NCBI GenBank assembly: GCA_019348475.1
Contig: JAHWJJ010000247.1
Coordinates: forward strand, 1-7,002
Source of the DNA: Gemmatimonadota bacterium
GTDB lineage: Bacteria; Gemmatimonadota; Gemmatimonadetes; Longimicrobiales; Longimicrobiaceae
Length of the DNA stretch: 7,002 bases
Direction of reading: 5' to 3'
Positions 1 to 4,364 of this stretch are shown here, piece by piece. Under the pieces are notes generated by a model. The model ran no database searches, was not told the DNA's origin, and was given only the letters and a program-made list of their open reading frames with translations. Both the position numbers and the translations under genes were made by a program. Positions within the stretch are counted from its first letter, which is position 1. Each line of letters begins with the position of its first letter.

Positions 1-544
1 AGTGCTTCACTTCGCCCTGCCCCCCCTGCATGACGGCGCAGCGGACGGAATCCCACGCGGCTTCGTAGCTGCCCGGCCGGGCGCGCGGAAAGTGGAGGTT
101 TTCCTCCGGCATGGCCAGCTCGGGACGGATGCGGTTGAAGCAGAGCTCCCGGTCGGCCCGCGCAAAGGACAGGGGATGGTCCTCCGGCGCCTCCCTGCCG
201 TCAACGAACCACTCGTCCATTCCCCAGAAGTGCGCGTCCCGCAGCGAGATGCCGAGGTCGTTCACGAGCCGCGCCACCAGCGGGAGCTGCTCGGTCGGCC
301 CGATCGGGCCGCAGATCCCGACGGGAGCGTCCGCGGTGGACTGCCGCCAGGCGTGGACGTATTCCAGGGCCTCGGCCAGGTAGAACTCCTCGAGCGTGTC
401 GTACATCACCACCCGGAACCCGGGGCGGCCCATCTGCTCCAGGTCCCTGGCCGAGAGCCGGGCGGCCTCCTGGATGATCGCGGGATCGAGCGTGGTGTAG
501 TCCCACCACCCCGGAGCGATCGTGCTGACGGTGCGTCCCATCAT
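1..544 (-). CDS. NagB-like glucosamine-6-phosphate deaminase/isomerase, partial (C-terminus off the left edge)
   Basis: This is a member of the NagB/6-phosphogluconolactonase superfamily; NagB converts glucosamine-6-phosphate to fructose-6-phosphate and ammonia in the cytosol. My translation gives 181 codons. The motif WGMDEW at residues 107-112 matches the NMDEY of E. coli NagB, so Asp110 stands for the proton-abstracting Asp72. The segment [12 protein letters not shown] (76-87) sits where NagB has its sugar-phosphate loop. The visible part ends in QGGQGEVKH, which lines up with the GGVGNDGH of NagB: the last residue, His181, would be catalytic His143, but the Asp141 position is Val. About 40 extra N-terminal residues precede the NagB core. 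The start is the first of two tandem ATG codons (544 and 541), directly after a G-rich stretch. The first ATG overlaps the TGA of the deacetylase gene upstream, which suggests translational coupling. Family membership is fairly sure; the exact substrate is not, because this is a divergent subgroup. Confidence 0.82.
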   Translation of the reverse strand, partial: MMGRTVSTIAPGWWDYTTLDPAIIQEAARLSARDLEQMGRPGFRVVMYDTLEEFYLAEALEYVHAWRQSTADAPVGICGPIGPTEQLPLVARLVNDLGISLRDAHFWGMDEWFVDGREAPEDHPLSFARADRELCFNRIRPELAMPEENLHFPRARPGSYEAAWDSVRCAVMQGGQGEVKH

Positions 545-1326
545 CTCCCCCCCGCGTCTGGCGCTGCCTTCCGGGCCACGAAGGGCGCAAGCGCCTCGCC
601 CAGCAGGTTGTTGCGCGGATAGCCGTGCCCCAGGTGCTGGCGGAATCCCTCGGCGTACTCGGCACCGCACAGCCGGCCGGTTTCGCGCGCGAACGTCTCG
701 TTCACGGAAAGGTAGTCGTCCACCCCGTGATGCGAACGCAGCCACTCCCGCTGGCTGGCATGCGCGGCCAGCGCCTCCTGCCGCACCGGGAACACGCGCG
801 TGACGTCGATCCAGAAGTCAGCCGCGACCGGCCGGCCGAACTTGTCCCTGCCCTCGAACGCGTCGGCGTAATACAGCGCCGGGACGCCCTTGCCGGTGGG
901 TCCGGCGGCGGTGGGAAACAGCGGGATCCCGCTCGCGAAGCAGGCGGCGCGCACCAGTTTGGCGGTCTCCTCGTGATCCACCATGTAGCAGTCCGGCGAG
1001 TGCGTGATCACCAGGTCGGGGGCGAACCGGCGGAGCGTCTCGGTCACCTTGCCAAGCTGCTCGGGACAGTAGTGGATGGAAAGGTCGTCCAGCCCCGCCC
1101 ATGCGTAGGTGCCCCCCAGGACGCGAGCTGCTTCTGCCGCTTCCATCCGCCGGACTTCCCGGACGGCATCCCGGCTCCCGCCGGGTGCGCCCAGGTCGCC
1201 GCCGCTCAGCGTGACGCATCGGATCTCCCACCCCGCCTCCACCAGCAGGCGCAGGGTGCCCGCGCACAGGAACTCGATGTCGTCCGGGTGCGCCATCGCG
1301 GCCAGCGCTCTGGCTTTCCTTTCCAC
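541..1326 (-). CDS. PIG-L (LmbE-like) zinc-dependent deacetylase
   Basis: The protein has 261 residues, a normal length for PIG-L family enzymes, which remove the N-acetyl group of GlcNAc-type sugars (GlcNAc-PI, GlcNAc-malate, mycothiol precursor, diacetylchitobiose). The metal site is intact: AHPDD at 12-16 (His13, Asp16) and [12 protein letters not shown] at 109-120 (His118). The HASQ motif at 189-192 is also typical. There is no signal peptide, so it is cytosolic. The GTG start at 1326 is chosen because it keeps the first beta-strand; starting at Met11 would cut into it. A CGAGG-like ribosome binding site lies about seven bases upstream. The downstream NagB-like gene overlaps it (ATGA), which makes an amino sugar or its 6-phosphate the likely substrate and suggests it does the job of NagA. 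Fusions of a NagB-like domain with an LmbE-like domain are known in Bacteroidetes; here the two are separate genes in the opposite order. A thiol-cofactor deacetylase (BshB/MshB type) is the alternative. Confidence 0.9.
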   Translation of the reverse strand: MERKARALAAMAHPDDIEFLCAGTLRLLVEAGWEIRCVTLSGGDLGAPGGSRDAVREVRRMEAAEAARVLGGTYAWAGLDDLSIHYCPEQLGKVTETLRRFAPDLVITHSPDCYMVDHEETAKLVRAACFASGIPLFPTAAGPTGKGVPALYYADAFEGRDKFGRPVAADFWIDVTRVFPVRQEALAAHASQREWLRSHHGVDDYLSVNETFARETGRLCGAEYAEGFRQHLGHGYPRNNLLGEALAPFVARKAAPDAGGR

Positions 1327-1382
1327 TGACGGCCTCGGCTCGAGTTGTGTCCCGCGTTGCCCGGTGACGATCGCGTCCGGGC

Positions 1383-1411
1383 ATCGTGCGGCCCAGCCCG
1401 GCCCGAGTCAA
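1383..1411 (-). promoter_or_regulatory. Candidate sigma70-like promoter of the deacetylase/NagB-like operon
   Basis: On the minus strand TTGACT (1411-1406) is followed, after exactly 17 bases, by CACGAT (1388-1383). The -35 matches five of six consensus bases and the -10 only three, but the -10 resembles the TACCAT and TAACAT boxes of the other candidate promoters here. Transcription would start near 1376, leaving about 50 bases before the GTG at 1326. Confidence 0.45.
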
Positions 1412-1485
1412 GGGGGATGAGGTCGACCGCAGGACACGGCCATGCGATCGCCGACCGTCGGGGAGCGGAAGAACGGAACTGACCG

Positions 1486-1516
1486 GGGCACGCAACGCGG
1501 AGCGTTGGCGGTGCCC
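1486..1516. promoter_or_regulatory. Imperfect palindrome next to the GH84 promoter, possible operator
   Basis: Outer arms GGGCAC (1486-1491) and GTGCCC (1511-1516) enclose inner arms AACGC (1494-1498) and GCGTT (1502-1506) around GGA. The two arm pairs are centred one base apart, so the dyad is not perfect. It abuts the candidate -35 region of the GH84 gene and lies about 75 bases upstream of the divergent deacetylase promoter, a suitable place for a shared regulator. No regulator gene is in the window. In GC-rich DNA such dyads also occur by chance. Confidence 0.25.
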
Positions 1517-1549
1517 GGCTTTCGCTCGCCCGCCGGGGAGACTACCATT
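1517..1549 (+). promoter_or_regulatory. Candidate promoter of the GH84 gene
   Basis: GGCTTTCGCT (1517-1526) is followed by TACCATT (1543-1549). Taking TTTCGC as -35 and TACCAT as -10 gives a 17-base spacer. The -10 matches four of six sigma70 bases and the -35 only two. The same two words at the same distance lie upstream of the DUF1460 gene. The -10 ends 40 bases before the chosen ATG at 1589. It lies inside the upstream open extension of the GH84 frame, which argues against a longer protein. Confidence 0.5.
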
Positions 1550-1588
1550 CCGGCCCTCTCCCCTCTCCCAGCAAAGACGAGGCACCGG

Positions 1589-2653
1589 ATGGATGTGGAG
1601 CTCGGCGTGATCGAAGGGTTCTTCGGCAGACCCTGGAGCTGGGAAGAACGGGCGGATACCGTTGCCTTCCTCGCGCCGCATGGCTACCGCTTCTACCTCT
1701 ACGCACCCAAGGCCGACGCGTACCTTCGCCGCCGCTGGCAGGAGGACCACCCCGACGACGTGGCCGGGAGCCTCGCCCGGCTCGCCGGGACGTGTCGCAA
1801 GCTCGGGGTGCGGTTCGGGGTGGGGCTGAGTCCGTACGAGCTGTATCGCGGCTTCGACAGCGCGGCCCGCGAAGCGCTCGCACGAAAGCTCGCCTTTCTG
1901 GACGGGGTCGGCGTCCAGGATCTCGCCATCCTCTTCGACGACATGCGGGCCGACACCCCGGACCTGGCCGAGCGGCAGGTGGAGATCGTGCACTGGGCGG
2001 CCGAGCGGACCCGGGCCGACCGCCTCCTGGTCTGTCCCAGCTTCTACTCCGACGATCCCGTCCTGGAACGCGTCTTCGGCCAGCGGCCCGCCGGCTACCT
2101 GGAGCGGCTCGGCCGGCGCCTGGAGCCCGGGATCGAGGTGTTCTGGACGGGCGAAGAGGTGTGCTCGCGGGAACTGCGTCCCGGCCACCTGGCCCGCGTA
2201 AGCGAGCAGCTCGGCCGCAAGCCGTTCCTCTGGGACAACTACCCGGTCAACGACGGCGAGCGGCGGTCGCAGTACCTGCACCTCCGGGGCTTCACCGGAC
2301 GCCCCGCCGGGATCGCCGCCCACATCGCGGCGCACGGGATCAACCCGGCCCTCCAGCCGACGCTCAGCCGCATCCCCGCGGTGACCCTCGTCGAGAGCTA
2401 CCGGCTGGGAGACCAGTACCAGTACGGCGGCGCGTTCTGGCGCGCGGCGGTCGAGGTGCTGGGCGAGAGCCTCGCCATGCAGCTGCAGGACGACCTCCTG
2501 ATGCTGCAGGACTGGGGACTCGACCGGCTGGGCGAAAAGGCGGCGATGCTGCGCGGGCGCTACGCCGGCGTGGACCACCCGGGGGCGCGCGAGGTCGTCC
2601 GCTGGCTGGACGGGGAGTATCGGATCACGGACGAGATCGTTCACACCCAATGA
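1589..2653 (+). CDS. GH84 family beta-N-acetylglucosaminidase (O-GlcNAcase-like)
   Basis: The 354-residue protein is a bare GH84 catalytic domain, which hydrolyses terminal beta-linked GlcNAc by substrate-assisted catalysis. Motifs appear in family order: GVIEGFFGRPWSWEER (6-21), YAPK (38-41) with the substrate-binding Lys41, LFDDM (115-119) with the catalytic pair Asp117-Asp118, PGIEVFWTGEEV (180-191) and WDNYPVND (215-222), where Asn217 and Asp222 match GlcNAc-binding residues of human OGA. There is no signal peptide, carbohydrate-binding module or HAT-like domain, unlike the larger secreted bacterial GH84 enzymes, so it should act in the cytosol. The ATG at 1589 is chosen because similarity starts a few residues after it, a GACGAGG stretch lies just upstream, and the 49 in-frame codons before it look non-coding and contain the likely promoter. 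It diverges from the deacetylase/NagB-like genes. The natural substrate (GlcNAc-muropeptides, GlcNAc-proteins or another glycoside) cannot be read from sequence. Confidence 0.92.
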   Translation: MDVELGVIEGFFGRPWSWEERADTVAFLAPHGYRFYLYAPKADAYLRRRWQEDHPDDVAGSLARLAGTCRKLGVRFGVGLSPYELYRGFDSAAREALARKLAFLDGVGVQDLAILFDDMRADTPDLAERQVEIVHWAAERTRADRLLVCPSFYSDDPVLERVFGQRPAGYLERLGRRLEPGIEVFWTGEEVCSRELRPGHLARVSEQLGRKPFLWDNYPVNDGERRSQYLHLRGFTGRPAGIAAHIAAHGINPALQPTLSRIPAVTLVESYRLGDQYQYGGAFWRAAVEVLGESLAMQLQDDLLMLQDWGLDRLGEKAAMLRGRYAGVDHPGAREVVRWLDGEYRITDEIVHTQ

Positions 2654-2658
2654 CCTGA

Positions 2659-2674
2659 CGGGGGCTTGGCCCCG
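2659..2674 (+). other. Small GC hairpin just after the GH84 stop
   Basis: CGGGG and CCCCG form a five-pair stem around the loop GCTTGG, starting five bases after the TGA. No T-tract follows, so it is at best a weak terminator or an mRNA 3'-end structure. The rest of the 245-base gap up to 2898 holds only the candidate promoter at 2779-2811 and a C-rich leader. Confidence 0.25.
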
Positions 2675-2778
2675 CAGCGTCTGCGTGGCTCGCCGCCGCA
2701 TCGGAAACCCGTGCGCTGGCCGGCGAAGACGCGAAAGGATTCGGTCGCGCGCACGCGTTTCCGGGCCGCGGACTGGCT

Positions 2779-2811
2779 GGCTTTCGCTGATCCAGCGGTC
2801 CCGTTACCATT
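2779..2811 (+). promoter_or_regulatory. Candidate promoter of the DUF1460 gene, twin of the GH84 promoter
   Basis: GGCTTTCGCT (2779-2788) and TACCATT (2805-2811) repeat both words found upstream of the GH84 gene, with the same 26-base offset. The bases between and around them differ, so this is not a simple duplication. The -10 ends 88 bases before the ATG at 2899, giving a leader of about 80 bases that is rich in C and contains a small AGGCC/GGCCT dyad (2860-2871). Confidence 0.5.
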
Positions 2812-2898
2812 GATGGAGCATCCCAATCCCCCCACCCTTCCTCGTGCCTTCCCGCCCTTAGGCCGAGGCCTGCCTCTCCCCCGTCCGGAGAACTTCCC

Positions 2899-3786
2899 AT
2901 GGGCTTCTTGAAAAATCTCTTCGGCGGCGGCGCGCGATCCGAGGACGCCCCAGCCCCGGGCTCGCAACCCGCGCGGCCGGGTGCTGGAGACGACGACCAG
3001 GCGCGGCTTTCCGAATGGGTGCGGGTCCTCCGTTCCGGGGGCGGCATCCGTCCCGGTGCACCTCTGGGCCCGCTCGTCGCCCGGGCCGGAGAACTCACCC
3101 TGGACTCCCCCTACGCGTTCAAGCGGCTGGACGCGTACCTGACGGCGGGGGGGGATCGCGAGGCCGAGCCACTCACCCTGTCGCTCACGCGGTTCGAGGC
3201 CGTCACGCTGGTCGAATCCTGTGTCGCACTCGCGCGTTGTGCCCGAGAGGGCGTGGATAGCTGGGAAGCGTTCGGGCGGGAGGTGGAGCGGCTCCGCTAC
3301 CGCGGCGGCAAGCGGAACGGGTACGTGAGCCGGCTCCACTACTTCAGCGAATGGATCGCGGACAACGAGACCCGCGGCAACGTGCGCGACATGGGGCGCG
3401 AGCTGGGAGGGGTGGAAGACCGGCGGCCGCTGCGCTACATCACCAGTCATCGCTCCAGCTACCCGGCGCTTGCCTCCGACGCGGTCTTCGAAGCAATCAG
3501 GCAGATCGAGGAGAGGCTGGACGCGACGCCGCGGTGGGTGGTGCGTCCTGAGATGGTTTCGCAGGCGGCGGCCGGAATCGAACCCGGGGACATTCTCGGC
3601 TTCACCACGGGAGTCAAGGGACTGGACGTGAGCCACGTCGGAATCGCGTACCGCGATTCGCAGGGGACGCTCCGGGTTCTGCAGGCTCTTTTCTCCTCCA
3701 GCAAGGTCGAGATCACATCCGAAGCGCTGCCGGAATACGTGGTCGGACGCAAGTCGACCGGGATCCTCGTAGCGCGTCCGCTCTGA
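2899..3786 (+). CDS. DUF1460 (AmiA-type, NlpC/P60-like) N-acetylmuramoyl-L-alanine amidase homologue, nucleophile probably missing
   Basis: The protein has 295 residues. DUF1460 (PF07313) enzymes such as Bacteroides AmiA cut the lactyl-L-Ala amide of anhydro-muropeptides and have a cysteine-peptidase-like site. Family features in order are TPYAF-like SPYAFKRLDAYL (70-81), RFEAVTLVES (98-107), GYVSRLHYFSEWIADN (141-156), the ITSHRSSYPAL stretch (181-191), and GDILGFTTGVKGLDVSHVGI (230-249) with the probable catalytic His246. Where the family normally reads DC before VT, this protein has Glu100-Ala101. Cys108 lies seven residues further on, two helical turns away. Where homologues often have LxHAS near the C-terminus it reads LQALFSS. 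The N-terminus begins MGFLKNLFGG and continues into a Pro/Ala/Gly-rich linker up to about residue 35; it is not a signal peptide. The ATG follows GGAGAA (2887-2892) at good spacing. It could be a pseudoenzyme that binds muropeptides, or use an altered site. Family is secure; activity is doubtful. Confidence 0.82.
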   Translation: MGFLKNLFGGGARSEDAPAPGSQPARPGAGDDDQARLSEWVRVLRSGGGIRPGAPLGPLVARAGELTLDSPYAFKRLDAYLTAGGDREAEPLTLSLTRFEAVTLVESCVALARCAREGVDSWEAFGREVERLRYRGGKRNGYVSRLHYFSEWIADNETRGNVRDMGRELGGVEDRRPLRYITSHRSSYPALASDAVFEAIRQIEERLDATPRWVVRPEMVSQAAAGIEPGDILGFTTGVKGLDVSHVGIAYRDSQGTLRVLQALFSSSKVEITSEALPEYVVGRKSTGILVARPL

Positions 3787-3825
3787 GTTCGAGGACCACG
3801 CCAGGCCGTACTTTGCCCTTCGGCG

Positions 3826-3930
3826 TCAGGATCGGATGGTCTCGTCCGCTATCTTGCGAACCCCAGGGTCGGAGATCCCGGCCCGCAGCCACTCGCGCGA
3901 GAGTGCGATGACCTCGGCCGCGGGTCCCGG
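3826..3930 (-). pseudogene. Possible C-terminal remnant of a minus-strand gene
   Basis: The end of a 94-codon minus-strand open frame (3826-4110) reads AAEVIALSREWLRAGISDP and then GVRKIADETIRS before a TGA. This part looks like an amphipathic helical protein with G/C-ending codons, while the upstream part of the same frame is Arg/Ser/Pro-rich and not protein-like. The DP..V..IA pattern faintly recalls the helix of DUF305 proteins, but their histidine motif is absent. It may be a decayed gene end or chance. No ribosome binding site or start can be supported. Confidence 0.15.
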
Positions 3931-4115
3931 CGCCGTCTCGGGACGGCCGGCCGCGGAAAGGAGCCGTGATCGCACGAGGCCCGAATGCTGAGCACGAATC
4001 GACCAGCGTCGAGAGGATTGGAAACCCGACGATCTTCCCGCCGGAACAGCTCCGGGGTTTGTCGTCCAGGATGCGGCGGTCCAGGCCGCCTGTTCGTCCG
4101 GCATTCGCATTTTCG

Positions 4116-4152
4116 AACGCCCGCCCAGGGGATCTCACGCGGGGCGGGCGTT
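4116..4152 (+). terminator. Strong inverted repeat, probable terminator ahead of selC
   Basis: AACGCCCGCCC (4116-4126) and GGGCGGGCGTT (4142-4152) are perfectly complementary over 11 bases, with a 15-base loop. On the plus strand the stem is followed by GTCGTTGG, only moderately T-rich; on the minus strand no T-tract follows. It would insulate the selC-selA-selB unit from the upstream DUF1460 transcript. A weak tail means it could instead be an RNA processing or protein-binding site. Confidence 0.45.
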
Positions 4153-4190
4153 GTCGTTGGTGCCGGAACCCCCTGATCGGCCGCCGTCGG

Positions 4191-4219
4191 TTGCCCCCGG
4201 CCCGGCATTCACGTAACAT
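4191..4219 (+). promoter_or_regulatory. Sigma70-like promoter of selC-selA-selB
   Basis: TTGCCC (4191-4196) and TAACAT (4214-4219) are separated by exactly 17 bases and match four of six bases in each box. Transcription would start near 4226, about 24 bases before the tRNA 5' end, so RNase P would trim a short leader. No other promoter-like sequence is seen between selC and selA, which supports one shared transcript. Confidence 0.6.
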
Positions 4220-4249
4220 CCGGCCGCCGCGTTCTCTCAGGGCGCGTGA

Positions 4250-4341
4250 GGAGGGATTGAGTCACTGGTGTGGCTTGCGGTCTTCAAAACCGTGGCGCGA
4301 GGCTGAGCCTTGCGGGTGGGTTCGATTCCCGCATCCTTCCG
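4250..4341 (+). tRNA. selC: tRNA-Sec (anticodon UCA)
   Basis: The 92-base sequence folds as a bacterial selenocysteine tRNA. The acceptor stem has eight pairs (4250-4257 with 4333-4340, one G-U). The D stem has six pairs (4260-4265 with 4270-4275) closing a four-base TGGT loop. The anticodon loop is 4282-4288 with TCA at 4284-4286. The long variable arm has eight pairs (4296-4303 with 4307-4314) around TGA. The T stem has five pairs (4316-4320 with 4328-4332) and loop TTCGATT. The 8+5 acceptor-T geometry and six-pair D stem are the features that separate tRNA-Sec from tRNA-Ser. The discriminator base is G4341, as needed by seryl-tRNA synthetase. CCA is not encoded (TCT follows). It is charged with Ser, converted by SelA, and carried by SelB to UGA codons. 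Confidence 0.97.
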
Positions 4342-4364
4342 TCTACCTCTCACCTGTGCATCCG

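Larger units (their letters stand above)
3787..4249. other. Intergenic region without a confident gene
   Basis: This 463-base stretch separates the DUF1460 gene from selC. It holds a hairpin with arms GTCCCG (3924-3929) and CGGGAC (3939-3944), the strong inverted repeat at 4116-4152, and the selC promoter at 4191-4219. The plus-strand frame open from 3966 into selA runs straight through the tRNA and gives Arg/Pro-rich non-protein-like sequence, so I do not call it. The only protein-like stretch is on the minus strand (see 3826-3930). Confidence 0.6.

Noticed and set aside
1294..1296. ATG at Met11 as the start of the PIG-L deacetylase.
   Set aside because: It would remove the first beta-strand that precedes the AHPDD metal motif; the GTG at 1326 gives the normal N-terminus.
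1442..1588. A 49-codon N-terminal extension of the GH84 protein starting at ATG 1442.
   Set aside because: The extra residues look non-coding, the family similarity starts right after the ATG at 1589, and the likely promoter (1517-1549) lies inside the extension.
818..2701. A 627-codon open frame on the minus strand across the GH84 gene.
   Set aside because: It is antisense to clear GH84 coding sequence and overlaps the deacetylase in another frame; the translation is low in family-like motifs. It is a high-GC shadow frame.
2860..2871. AGGCC/GGCCT dyad in the DUF1460 leader as a riboswitch or terminator.
   Set aside because: Five pairs with a two-base loop cannot form a stable hairpin, and nothing around it looks like a known leader element.
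2651..2911. UGA of the GH84 gene as a selenocysteine codon: the frame stays open to 2911 and a hairpin starts five bases after the TGA.
   Set aside because: The continuation is Arg/Pro-rich and unlike GH84 proteins, the hairpin is too short and too close for a bacterial SECIS, and long chance-open frames are common in such GC-rich DNA. The protein already ends at a natural place.
3147..3154. G8 tract in the DUF1460 gene, and G7 tracts in the NagB-like and deacetylase genes, as phase-variable switches.
   Set aside because: Such tracts arise as GGG-GGG glycine codons in GC-rich genes; the frames are intact on both sides and the genes are not of a surface-variation type.
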